Assembly: GCA_002356515.1 (NCBI GenBank)
Contig: AP017605.1
Span: 930,001-994,000, forward strand
Reading direction: 5' to 3'
DNA length: 64,000 nucleotides
From: Mesorhizobium loti
GTDB taxonomy: Bacteria; Pseudomonadota; Alphaproteobacteria; Rhizobiales; Rhizobiaceae
In this document: positions 20,090 to 29,721 of the stretch, one piece after another
Layout: every line of letters begins with the position of its first letter
Numbering within the stretch: the stretch's first letter is position 1
Made by a program: the position numbers and the translations under genes
The notes under the pieces: generated by a model
The model's input: the letters and a program-made list of their open reading frames with translations, nothing else
What the model was told of the DNA's origin: nothing
Databases searched by the model: none

Positions 20090-20549
20090 AGAAGCCAAAG
20101 ACCCCGAGGAAGCCAAGGCGCTCGCCGATATCGAAGAGTATGGCTGTCATATCCTCTATGTGCTGGAGGAGGACGAGCATCCGCCATTCGCGTACTCGGT
20201 GGGGATAGAACACAATTTCAAAGTCCCTGAACTGGTCGTCGTCGGACTCAAGCCGGAACTTTCGCAGACCATCATCAACGAGTATTGCCGACGAGTGCGC
20301 AGCGGCGAGAGGTTCAGCGTCGGAGGGCGGGCGTCAGGGTTCTTGGGAGGCGGCTTCGACTGTCAGTTCGGCTCGGTCCATCCGGACCACTATCCTGAAC
20401 ATTTCGGTTGGGATATCTGGTTCTACGACGGCTCGGATTTCCGGATTATGCAGCTAATTTTTCCAACAACTTCCGGGGTTTGGCCGTGGGATGCCGAAGC
20501 TGGCGAATGGGTTCGCAAACGGCAACCGTTGCTTGATACCCCGCCCTAA
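20079..20549 (+). CDS. DUF4262 family protein
   Basis: A 156-residue cytoplasmic protein. The N-terminal IEEYGCHILYVLEEDEHPPFAYSVG is typical of DUF4262, followed by ELVVVGLKPELSQTIINEY and a C-terminal FPTTSGVWPWD. The biochemical role is not established. The 11-base overlap with maiA means it is co-translated, but a metabolic link is not obvious. Confidence 0.8.
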   Translation: MPSREAKDPEEAKALADIEEYGCHILYVLEEDEHPPFAYSVGIEHNFKVPELVVVGLKPELSQTIINEYCRRVRSGERFSVGGRASGFLGGGFDCQFGSVHPDHYPEHFGWDIWFYDGSDFRIMQLIFPTTSGVWPWDAEAGEWVRKRQPLLDTPP

Positions 20550-21794
20550 CTAGTGCCCTAGCCTTAGCGTCGCCACCCAGAACACCAGCGCCGCCAGAGC
20601 GACACCGCCGCCAAGCATGCAAACACCGCTCCAGCCCCAGGCGCCAAAAATCATGGTCGAGGCGATGGAGCCGAGCGCGCTGCCGAGCGAATAGAAGATC
20701 ATGTAGCCGCCGACCAGCCGGCTGCGCGCATCCGGCCGGCGCGAAAAAATCAGGCTCTGGTTGGTGACATGGACGGCCTGGATCGCCAGGTCCAGCATGA
20801 GGATGCCGGCGACAAGCAGCCACAGCGACATACCCATGAAGGCGATCGGCAGCCAGGCTGCGGTCATCAGCAACAGGCTGAGCTCAGTGACCAGCTGGCC
20901 GCGCCCGCGATCCACGAGGCCGCCTGTCCAGCGGGCACCGAGAGCACCAGCGACGCCGGCCAGGCCGAACAACCCGATCTCGGTGTGCGAGAGGGAGAAC
21001 GGCGCGGCACTCAGCGGCAGCACCAGCGGCGCCCACAGCACGTTGAAGGTGGCGAAGATCAGCATGGCGAGCACGGCGCGCACGCGCAGCAGCGGCTCCT
21101 GCACGAACAGCAGCACCACCGAACCGAGCAGGCGCGGATAGGATGTGCGTGGCCGCTCCGCCTCGTGGCGCGGCAGGATCAGGTAGAGAACCAGCGCCAT
21201 GACCAGCGTCAGCGCCGCCGAGATAAGATAGACCCAACGCCAGCCGGCAAAGTCGGCGACGACACCGGCGACGAAGCGGGCAAGCAGGATGCCGGTTATG
21301 ACGCCGCTGGTGACGGTGCCGACCGCCCGCCCGCGCTCGGACGGCAGAGCGAGGTCGGCGGCGTAGGCCACCAGCACCTGCACCACCACAGCAAGCAGCC
21401 CGACGACCGCGAGGCTTGCCAGCAGCATCACGGCGTTCGGCGCAATCCCGACCGCGATCAATGCCATGGCGGAAAGGACCGCCTGCCCGGCGATCAGCTT
21501 GCGGCGGTCGAAAAGGTCGCCAAGCGGCACGATCAAGAACAGGCCGAGCGCGTAGCCGATCTGCGTGACCGTCACCACGATGCCGACCGAGGCCGGCGCG
21601 ATGGCAAAATCATGCGCCATGGCGTCGAGCAGCGGATGGGCGAAATAGACATTAGCGACGCTCAGGCCGCAAGCGATCGCGAAGACCAGCGCGGTCATTG
21701 CCGACAGTCCCGGTGGCGACGCCGGCACGACTTGCCGCGGCCCGTCGGATCGCTCCAGGCTTGTTGCCGCGCTGTTCACCACCTGCACATTCAT
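20550..21794 (-). CDS. Major facilitator superfamily transporter
   Basis: A 414-residue protein with about 12 membrane segments and the MFS loop motif PLGDLFDRRKLIAGQ after segment 2, plus the related GARWTGGLVDRGRGQL in the second half. It resembles sugar/drug efflux proteins of the DHA1 type. It diverges from an HxlR regulator, with a perfect palindrome in the shared promoter, so it is probably controlled by that regulator. The substrate is unknown. Confidence 0.87.
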   Translation of the reverse strand: MNVQVVNSAATSLERSDGPRQVVPASPPGLSAMTALVFAIACGLSVANVYFAHPLLDAMAHDFAIAPASVGIVVTVTQIGYALGLFLIVPLGDLFDRRKLIAGQAVLSAMALIAVGIAPNAVMLLASLAVVGLLAVVVQVLVAYAADLALPSERGRAVGTVTSGVITGILLARFVAGVVADFAGWRWVYLISAALTLVMALVLYLILPRHEAERPRTSYPRLLGSVVLLFVQEPLLRVRAVLAMLIFATFNVLWAPLVLPLSAAPFSLSHTEIGLFGLAGVAGALGARWTGGLVDRGRGQLVTELSLLLMTAAWLPIAFMGMSLWLLVAGILMLDLAIQAVHVTNQSLIFSRRPDARSRLVGGYMIFYSLGSALGSIASTMIFGAWGWSGVCMLGGGVALAALVFWVATLRLGH

Positions 21795-21811
21795 GCCGCT
21801 CTCCGTAAATA

Positions 21812-21828
21812 GGTTTCAAATTGAAACC
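21812..21828. promoter_or_regulatory. Palindromic operator candidate for the HxlR regulator
   Basis: ggtttcaaattgaaacc is a perfect 8+1+8 palindrome. It lies 18 bp upstream of the MFS start and about 67 bp upstream of the HxlR start. Its place between divergent regulator and transporter genes is what an autoregulated HxlR site would show. Confidence 0.6.
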
Positions 21829-21894
21829 ACTTGCTGGATAGACAGAACAGTTTTATCTTGCAACCAAAATGACAACGCTGGACCAACGATTGCC

Positions 21895-22356
21895 ATGGTG
21901 AAACGAACGAGCCACCACGAAGCGGATTGCCTGATCGCACGGCCGCTGGACGCGATCGGCGACTGGTGGTCGCTGCTCATCGTGCGCGATGCCTTCGATG
22001 GCTTGCGCCGCTTCGGCGAGTTCCAGAAGAGCCTCGGCGTTGCCAAGAACATCCTGTCGGCGCGGCTGCGCAATCTGGTCGCGCACGGCATACTGGAAAC
22101 GGTTCCGGCTCCCGATGGCAGCGCCCACCACGAATACGTGCTGACGCAAAAGGGGCGCGGCCTGTTCTATGTCCTGGTCGCCTTGCGGCAATGGGGAGAA
22201 ACCTATTTCTCCGGACCGGGCGAGCCCTACACCTTCATGGTCGACATCGAGAGCGGCCGGCCGATCAGGCGCCTGGAGGTGCATGCCGAGGACGGTCGAC
22301 TGCTTGTTCCCGGCGACACAAGGCTCGCCGATTTCCGCAACAGGGAAAACAGCTGA
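21895..22356 (+). CDS. HxlR-family transcriptional regulator
   Basis: The start at 21895 (MVKRTSHHEADCLIARPLDA) keeps the family Cys near residue 12. The winged HTH follows (IGDWWSLLIVRDAFDGLRRFGEFQ, GVAKNILSARLRNL). It has 153 residues. HxlR proteins often sense electrophiles or redox stress through that Cys, but no signal can be assigned. It faces the MFS gene across a palindrome. A frame reaching upstream to 21793 runs through the probable operator and is unlikely. Confidence 0.88.
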   Translation: MVKRTSHHEADCLIARPLDAIGDWWSLLIVRDAFDGLRRFGEFQKSLGVAKNILSARLRNLVAHGILETVPAPDGSAHHEYVLTQKGRGLFYVLVALRQWGETYFSGPGEPYTFMVDIESGRPIRRLEVHAEDGRLLVPGDTRLADFRNRENS

Positions 22357-22466
22357 GCGCCCTGGCCGGTTCGGCGGACCGGCCAACCTGGCGGAATCGA
22401 TTTCCGCTTGACCGGCCGGGGAATCGGCTATCGTTTCCCCAGACAGTACGCAGGGTGGAGTGACCG

Positions 22467-23507
<1,041 letters not shown>

Positions 23508-23528
23508 GCGCGGGCGTCGCTTCCAGAA

Positions 23529-24404
23529 CTACCGCGCAAACTTCTTCGCGCCAAACACGCAGGCCACCACGCCAAGCGTGACCACCACCATCAGCGGGCT
23601 GACCTGTTCGTGCAGCAGTGTCGCCGCCAGCGCCAGGCCGAAGAAGGGCTGTAGCAATTGCAGCTGGCCGACCGCGGCAATGCCGCCTTGCGCCAGGCCG
23701 CGGTACCAGAACACAAAACCGATCAGCATGCTGAACAGCGAGACATAGGCGAGCCCGATCCAGGCGTGGGAGCCGACGGCGGCAAAGGATGGCGGCAGCG
23801 TCGCGAAAGTCAGCACCAGCATGATCGGCAGCGACAGCGTCAGCGCCCAGCAGATCACTTGCCAGCCGCCGAGCCTGCGCGACAGCGCGGCCCCCTCGGC
23901 ATAGCCCAGGCCGCAGACGACGATGGCGGCCAGCATCAGGCCATCGCCCACTGGCGAGGCGGTCACGCCTTGCATCAGCGCGAAGCCCGCGACCAGCGTG
24001 CTGCCTATGCAGGAAAACAGCCAGAACGCCGGCCGTGGACGCTCGCCGCCGCGCAGCACACCGAAGATCGCGGTTGCCAGCGGCAGCAGGCCGACGAAGA
24101 TGATCGAGTGCGCGGAGGTGACGTGCTTCAGCGCCACCGCGGTCAGCAAGGGAAAGCCGACCACCACGCCAAGTGCGACGATCACCAGTGACATGAGATC
24201 GCCCCGCTCCGGGCGCTTCTGCCGGAACAAGAGCAGCACTGCCAGGCCAAGCAGCCCGGCAATCGCGGCGCGGGCCGCTGTCACGAATGTCGGGTCGAAG
24301 TCCATCACGGCAACGCGCGTCGCCGGCAGCGAGCCTGAGAAGATCAGCACGCCGATAAATCCGTTCAACCAGCCGCTCGCGGTCTTGTCCATTCCAGGCT
24401 CCAT
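23529..24404 (-). CDS. EamA / drug-metabolite (DMT) transporter
   Basis: A 291-residue membrane protein with about ten hydrophobic segments in two EamA repeats (GVLIFSGSLPATRVAVMDFD in the first, FSMLIGFVFWYRGLAQGGIA in the second). It probably exports a metabolite or amino acid. It diverges from a MocR-type regulator over a 72-bp gap, a common pairing. An internal ATG at 24392 is an alternative start. Confidence 0.87.
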   Translation of the reverse strand: MEPGMDKTASGWLNGFIGVLIFSGSLPATRVAVMDFDPTFVTAARAAIAGLLGLAVLLLFRQKRPERGDLMSLVIVALGVVVGFPLLTAVALKHVTSAHSIIFVGLLPLATAIFGVLRGGERPRPAFWLFSCIGSTLVAGFALMQGVTASPVGDGLMLAAIVVCGLGYAEGAALSRRLGGWQVICWALTLSLPIMLVLTFATLPPSFAAVGSHAWIGLAYVSLFSMLIGFVFWYRGLAQGGIAAVGQLQLLQPFFGLALAATLLHEQVSPLMVVVTLGVVACVFGAKKFAR

Positions 24405-24476
24405 GTCTTTCGCCTTCTATCGGGCAGATGCCATGGTGCAGCCAGAGACAATGGGGTACAATTCATCGAAACTGTA

Positions 24477-25916
24477 ATGGCCAGACGAGCAGTACGGATG
24501 ACGGACTTCGCTTTGGAAAAGGACGACGCGCGGACCCCGGGCGCCCCCACACTGGTCGAAAGCGTCATGGCGACCATCCGCCAGCGGATCGCGGCGCGCA
24601 GCCTGACACCGGGCGCCCGGCTGCCCTCCATCCGCGCCTTCGCCCAATCCATGCAGGTGTCTAAATCCACCGTGGTCGAAGCCTATGAACGGCTTGCAGC
24701 GGAAGGCACGATCCGCTCCCGGCCGGGTTCAGGCTTCTATGCCGCCGGCTCGCTGGCGCCGCTGTCGCTGGCCGAGATCGGTCCCCGGCTCGACCGTGCC
24801 GTCGATCCGCTCTGGGTCTCGCGCCAGTCGCTGGATGCCGGCGACGAGGTGCTGAAACCCGGCTGCGGCTGGCTGCCGGCCTCCTGGATGCCGCAGGCCG
24901 GACTGCGTCGCGCGCTACGCACGGCGGCGCGCGCCGATGATGTCGCGCTTGCCGATTACGGCACGCCGCTCGGCCTGCCGCCGCTGCGGCAACTCCTGGC
25001 GCGGCGCATGGCTGGGCATGGCATCGAAGTCTCGCCCGAACAGATCATGCTGACGGAATCGGGCACGCAGGCCATCGACCTCCTATGCCGGTTCCTGATC
25101 GAGCCCGGCGATACGGTGCTGGTCGACGACCCCTGCTATTTCAATTTCCATGCATTGCTGCGCGCCCACCGCGCCAAGGTCGTCAGCGTGCCCTACACGC
25201 CGTCGGGACCTGATATCGACCTATTCGCGCAGGCGCTCGCCGAGCACCGGCCGCGCCTCTACATCACCAACTCCGCCATCCACAATCCCACCGGCGCGAT
25301 CTTGTCGCCGGTCACCGCGCATCGCTTGCTGAAGCTCGCAGACCAGTCGGACCTGACCATCGTCGAGGACGACATCTTCGCCGACTTCGAGCACACCCCT
25401 GCCCCGAGGCTGGCGGCCTTCGATGGCCTCAGCCGCGTCGTCCAGATCGGCAGCTTCTCCAAGACGCTGTCAGCGTCGGTGCGCTGCGGTTTCATCGCCG
25501 CGCCCCGCGACTGGATCGAGGGCCTGACCGATCTCAAGATCGCCACCACTTTCGGCGGCGGGCGGCTGGCGGCCGAACTGGTGCTGACGCTGCTGAAGGA
25601 CGGCAGCTACCGCAAACATATGGATCTGCTGCGCGCCAAACTCGCGCGTGCCATGGCCGAGACCGGCACCCAGCTGAAGGCGATCGGTATCACGCCGTGG
25701 ATCGACCAGCCGGCCGGCCTGTTTGTGTGGTGCAGCCTGCCCGATGGCGTCGACGCGGCCGAAGTCGCGCGTCGCGCGCTCACCGACAATGTCGTGCTGG
25801 CACCCGGCAACGCGTTCAGCCTGTCCGGAACGGCCAGCCGTTTCCTGCGCTTCAACGTCGCCCAGTGCGAAGACCAGCGGATTTTCAAGGTGCTGGAAAC
25901 CGCGATGAAGCGGTGA
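24477..25916 (+). CDS. MocR-type PLP-dependent transcriptional regulator
   Basis: A 479-residue fusion of a GntR winged HTH (about residues 22-90, LPSIRAFAQSMQVSKSTVVE) to an aminotransferase class I fold. The PLP-binding Lys lies in GSFSKTLSASVRCGF. MocR proteins bind DNA and sense an amino-acid-type ligand through PLP. The adjacent divergent EamA exporter is the probable target. Start could also be the ATG at 24498 (MTDFALEKDD). Confidence 0.9.
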   Translation: MARRAVRMTDFALEKDDARTPGAPTLVESVMATIRQRIAARSLTPGARLPSIRAFAQSMQVSKSTVVEAYERLAAEGTIRSRPGSGFYAAGSLAPLSLAEIGPRLDRAVDPLWVSRQSLDAGDEVLKPGCGWLPASWMPQAGLRRALRTAARADDVALADYGTPLGLPPLRQLLARRMAGHGIEVSPEQIMLTESGTQAIDLLCRFLIEPGDTVLVDDPCYFNFHALLRAHRAKVVSVPYTPSGPDIDLFAQALAEHRPRLYITNSAIHNPTGAILSPVTAHRLLKLADQSDLTIVEDDIFADFEHTPAPRLAAFDGLSRVVQIGSFSKTLSASVRCGFIAAPRDWIEGLTDLKIATTFGGGRLAAELVLTLLKDGSYRKHMDLLRAKLARAMAETGTQLKAIGITPWIDQPAGLFVWCSLPDGVDAAEVARRALTDNVVLAPGNAFSLSGTASRFLRFNVAQCEDQRIFKVLETAMKR

Positions 25917-25932
25917 TCGCACGTCGCTTCAA

Positions 25933-26823
25933 TCAGCGGCTCGCACAGACCTCCCGCACGCAGTCGCGCAGCCAGCGTTGTGCCGGATCGGCATCGAGGC
26001 GCGGATGCCAAAGCATGGAGATGGTAACCTCCATCGTGGCGACCGGCAGCGGGAAACTGTGCATGCCGGTGCGCGCGCCGGCCGTGTGCCGCTCAGGCAC
26101 GCTGGCGATCAGTTCCGAGGCGCGCGCCATGGCGAGCGCGGCCGAGAAACCCGAAACCATGCACACGACCGTCCGCTGCAGGCCAAGCGTGCCCAGTGCC
26201 TCGTCGATCGGCCCTCTCTCGCGGCCGCGCCGCGAAACACTGATGTGCCGGCCCGCGGCGTAGCGCCCGGGCGTCACAATGCCCTCGCTCAGCGGATGGC
26301 CTGATCGAACAGCGCCAATGAAGCGGTCGCGAAACAGCGCCTGGATGCGCACTTCGGGCCCGGTTTCGCCGGCGACGCCGATTTCCAGGTCGATCGCGGC
26401 ATCGCGCAGCGACATCACATCCTTGTCGGACTTCGGCGCGAAACGCAGCCGCACCCCTGGCGCATCGGCTTCGATGCGGGCGACCAGACGGGGCCCGAAT
26501 TCCTCGACGAAGCCCTCATTGGTGCGCAGCGTGAACACCTTGTCCAGGCTTGCGGGATCAAGCAATTCGGCGGGGCGCAGCAGCGCCTCCGCGTCCTGCA
26601 CGACAGCACCGACCTGCCGGCGCAATTCTTCCGCGCGCGGCGTCGCCACCAGGCCGCGCCCGGCGCGGACCAAAAGAGGGTCGCCCGTTGCCTCGCGCAG
26701 CCGCGCCAGCGTGCGGCTCATCGCCGAGGGGCTGAGCCGCAGACGGCGCGCGGCGCGGGCCACGCTGCCTTCCTCCAGCAGAACGTCGAGAGCGAACAGC
26801 AGATTGAGATCAGGAGACGTCAT
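25933..26823 (-). CDS. LysR-family transcriptional regulator
   Basis: The ATG at 26823 (MTSPDLNLLFALDVLLEEGS) fits the family start better than the longer frame to 26895. The HTH occupies residues 5-65 (SVARAARRLRLSPSAMSRTLARLRE). The remainder is the effector-binding fold. It has 296 residues. It diverges from a DHA2 efflux gene 129 bp away, which it probably controls. Confidence 0.9.
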   Translation of the reverse strand: MTSPDLNLLFALDVLLEEGSVARAARRLRLSPSAMSRTLARLREATGDPLLVRAGRGLVATPRAEELRRQVGAVVQDAEALLRPAELLDPASLDKVFTLRTNEGFVEEFGPRLVARIEADAPGVRLRFAPKSDKDVMSLRDAAIDLEIGVAGETGPEVRIQALFRDRFIGAVRSGHPLSEGIVTPGRYAAGRHISVSRRGRERGPIDEALGTLGLQRTVVCMVSGFSAALAMARASELIASVPERHTAGARTGMHSFPLPVATMEVTISMLWHPRLDADPAQRWLRDCVREVCASR

Positions 26824-26952
26824 CCGCGGATCATAACATGATGTGGCGTTTGACGCACGAATATGATGCAAATGCTGCGCCTTCCGCCATATCAACTACA
26901 AGACTAGATCTCCGATGGTTCCGGTTGCGGAGCGAATGGAAAGGAGATCGCC

Positions 26953-28401
26953 ATGGCAGTCGCCGCACAAAGTCGAGATGGGCTGATATCAGCCCCCCAA
27001 GAGAAAGAAACGGTCGGCTGGGCTCTGGCAAGCCTGTCGCTCGCCACGCTGCTGTCGTCGCTCGGAACCAGCATCGCCAGTGTCGGGTTGCCCTCGCTGA
27101 TGCAGACCTTCGGAGCATCGTTCCAGGCCGTGCAATGGGTCGTCCTGGCCTATCTCCTCGCCATCACCACGCTGATCGTCAGCGCCGGGCGGCTGGCCGA
27201 CATGTTCGGGCGCCGGCCACTGCTGCTTGGCGGCATCGCGCTGTTCACAGCGGCATCCGTGCTCTGCGGCCTGGCGCCGACGCTGTGGCTGCTGATCGCC
27301 GCGCGCGCCGTGCAGGGGCTTGGCGCCGCATTGATGATGGCGCTGACGCTGGCCTTTGTCGCGGAGACGGTGAGCAAGGAGCGGACGGGCAGCGCCATGG
27401 GCCTGCTCGGCGCCATGTCGGCGATCGGCACGACGCTCGGCCCCTCGCTTGGCGGCCTGCTGATCGCCGGCCTCGGCTGGCGGGCGATCTTCCTCGTCAA
27501 TGTGCCGCTGGGCCTGCTGACCTTCGCCCTCGCCTGGCGCGCCCTGCCCGCTCGCAACAACACAGCTCAGGCCGCCCAAGGCAAATTCGACGCGATGGGC
27601 ACTCTCCTGCTGGCCCTGACGCTGGCCGCCTATGCATTGGCCATGACGCTTGGCCGGGGCCATTTCGGCGCGCTCAACATCGGCCTGCTGGTCGCGACCG
27701 CTTTCGGCGTCATTCTGTTCGCCGTCGCCCAGAAGCGGGTGAAGAACCCGCTGGTCCAACTCGCCAGTTTCAAGGATCCGCGGCTCAGCGCCAGCCTGGT
27801 CATGAGCCTTGTCGTCGCCACGGTGATGATGGCGACCCTGGTGGTCGCACCGTTCTATCTGTCGCGCGGGCTCGGGCTCGATGCCGCGATGGTCGGCGTG
27901 GTGCTTTCGACCGGGCCGCTTGTGTCGACCCTGTCGGCACTGCTGGCTGGGCGGCTTTCCGATCGCTTCGGAACCAACAGGATGATGGTCGCCGGCCTCA
28001 CCAGCCTTGCCGCGGGCACGTTCCTGCTCTCGCTCGCCATGACGAAACTCGGCATTGCCAGCTATGTCGTTCCGATCACCGTCACCTGCTTCGGCTATGC
28101 CCTGTTCCAGACCTCCAACAACGCGGCCGTCATGACCGGCGTCGGCGCGGGCGAACGCGGTGTCATGTCGGGCCTGCTCAATTTGTCGCGCAATCTCGGC
28201 CTCATCACCGGCGCGTCGCTGATGGGCGCCATCTTCGCGGTTGCGTCGGCCGGTGGTCAGCAAGGAGCAGGACAGGACGTCCTGAATTCCGCTTCAGCCG
28301 CCCGGGGCATGCAGGTCACCTTTGAGACGGCAACGGCCCTGGCGTTGGTTGCATTGCTGCTAGCGCTGCTGTCATCCCGCAATGCGATCAAGCACGGATA
28401 A
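26953..28401 (+). CDS. DHA2-family (EmrB/QacA-like) MFS efflux transporter
   Basis: A 482-residue protein with about 14 membrane segments. MFS motif A appears in SAGRLADMFGRRPLLLGG, and the antiporter motif C in GLLGAMSAIGTTLGPSLGG. An AAGGAGA ribosome-binding site precedes the ATG. It probably exports a hydrophobic toxic compound by proton exchange. Its partner regulator is the divergent LysR gene. Confidence 0.9.
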   Translation: MAVAAQSRDGLISAPQEKETVGWALASLSLATLLSSLGTSIASVGLPSLMQTFGASFQAVQWVVLAYLLAITTLIVSAGRLADMFGRRPLLLGGIALFTAASVLCGLAPTLWLLIAARAVQGLGAALMMALTLAFVAETVSKERTGSAMGLLGAMSAIGTTLGPSLGGLLIAGLGWRAIFLVNVPLGLLTFALAWRALPARNNTAQAAQGKFDAMGTLLLALTLAAYALAMTLGRGHFGALNIGLLVATAFGVILFAVAQKRVKNPLVQLASFKDPRLSASLVMSLVVATVMMATLVVAPFYLSRGLGLDAAMVGVVLSTGPLVSTLSALLAGRLSDRFGTNRMMVAGLTSLAAGTFLLSLAMTKLGIASYVVPITVTCFGYALFQTSNNAAVMTGVGAGERGVMSGLLNLSRNLGLITGASLMGAIFAVASAGGQQGAGQDVLNSASAARGMQVTFETATALALVALLLALLSSRNAIKHG

Positions 28402-28442
28402 TCGATGCGAAATTTCTGAAATCGCGGGGCTTGGGCGGCCGC

Positions 28443-28940
28443 TCAGGCCCCTGCCCGTTTGCGGCGCTCATACAGCATGACCAGCGTTTCCGCCGTCAGT
28501 GCCGGCTTTTCCTCGCCTTCGATCTCAACCGTGTTGGCTGCCTTCATCAGATACTGGCCGGGCCCCCTGTCCTCCATGGAAAGCAGGACGGTGCGCAGCC
28601 TGATGCGCGCGCCGACCTTAACCGGCGCCAGGAAACGCACCTTGTCGAAGCCATAGTTGAAGGCGGCCTGGGTGTTTTCCGGCACGATGCCCATACCGAG
28701 CGCCAGCGCGCCAATGATCGACAGGGTCAGATAGCCATGTGCGATCGTCGTGCGGAACGGGCTTTGCCGCCGCGCCCGTTCGGGATCGACATGAATCCAT
28801 TGATGGTCGCCGGTGCATTCGGCGAACTGGTTGATACGGTCCTGGTCGACCGTGGTCCATTCCGAGACACCGAGCTCCTGCCCGGACATCGTTCTCAACT
28901 GCTCGAAGGTCGGCGGCGTTTTAGGCCGTACTTCTGTCAT
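28443..28940 (-). CDS. MaoC-family dehydratase (enoyl hydratase-like)
   Basis: A 165-residue hot-dog-fold protein. The hydratase-2 motif is present: DRINQFAECTGDHQWIHVDPERA holds the catalytic Asp and His, followed by TIAHGYLTLSI. It probably hydrates enoyl-CoA, as in supply of hydroxyacyl-CoA to polyhydroxyalkanoate synthesis. A phasin gene 250 bp downstream on the same strand supports that reading. Confidence 0.87.
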   Translation of the reverse strand: MTEVRPKTPPTFEQLRTMSGQELGVSEWTTVDQDRINQFAECTGDHQWIHVDPERARRQSPFRTTIAHGYLTLSIIGALALGMGIVPENTQAAFNYGFDKVRFLAPVKVGARIRLRTVLLSMEDRGPGQYLMKAANTVEIEGEEKPALTAETLVMLYERRKRAGA

Positions 28941-29189
28941 TCCTGCTTTCCCGATAGCTTGCCGTGCCTCCGGACCACGAACGGACGGCTCCTGTCAATT
29001 CGCCCTGCGTGAATCCGTTCCGCCGAATTCCGGCTGAATCGTGCCATGCCTTACCATGCATTGGCAGGTCGAATTCGGATTTTACGACGTTTCAGGGCAG
29101 CCGGGAGCTTATAGCGTGGCGCGGATGCAACTATGCGTAAGGTTACGCAATGCCGAACAACCGGAGACGTAACGGCAGGCCACGGGGAT

Positions 29190-29618
29190 CTACTTCTGCC
29201 CGTAGCCGGCGCGGATTTCCTCCATCGCCTCCTTGATACGCGCACGCAGGATTTCGATCGATTCGGTGCCGGATTTGCGGGCCAGTTCAGCCACTTCACC
29301 GGCATTCTTGAGTGCGACCTCGAAGGACTTCCTGGCAAACTCCGTCTGTTTGGCCATCAGCTCCTGCGGGTTACCCGGCGCCCGGTAGCTCTGCGCCATG
29401 TCGGCAATTTCGCGCAGCGTGTCCCGCAGCATTTCGCGTTGCCTCGACAACAGCGAGGTCGCGCCGGCGGCGCCGGCTCGCGCCGATTTCTCCAAGGCCT
29501 CGAGGTTCTTTCGATGATGGGCAAGGATCGCCTCGACATCGACATTGGGCACCTTCAGGTCGCGGCCGAATTTGCCGAACATGTCCATGAAGGAATCGGA
29601 TTCCGGTTGTTTTGCCAC
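29190..29618 (-). CDS. Phasin family protein
   Basis: A 142-residue, almost wholly helical protein with phasin features: VEAILAHHRKNLEALEKSARAG, then REMLRDTLREIADMAQSY, LMAKQTEFARKSFEVAL and a C-terminal amphipathic helix. Phasins coat polyhydroxyalkanoate granules. No synthase is nearby. The ATG has a GGGGAGA-type site upstream. Confidence 0.87.
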   Translation of the reverse strand: MAKQPESDSFMDMFGKFGRDLKVPNVDVEAILAHHRKNLEALEKSARAGAAGATSLLSRQREMLRDTLREIADMAQSYRAPGNPQELMAKQTEFARKSFEVALKNAGEVAELARKSGTESIEILRARIKEAMEEIRAGYGQK

Positions 29619-29721
29619 GATGTCTTCTCCCCTTTGCCGCGGATGCGGCTGCCCTCACGGGGAGCATAGCACTCGGATGCCGCGTGTCCATTTCGAAGAC
29701 GGGCCTGGCGACCGATACGCA

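Noticed and set aside
26838..28325. 495-codon plus-strand ORF overlapping the DHA2 transporter in another frame
   Set aside because: The transporter frame has membrane segments and MFS motifs; this one is Arg/Gly/Ala-rich without hydrophobic segments.
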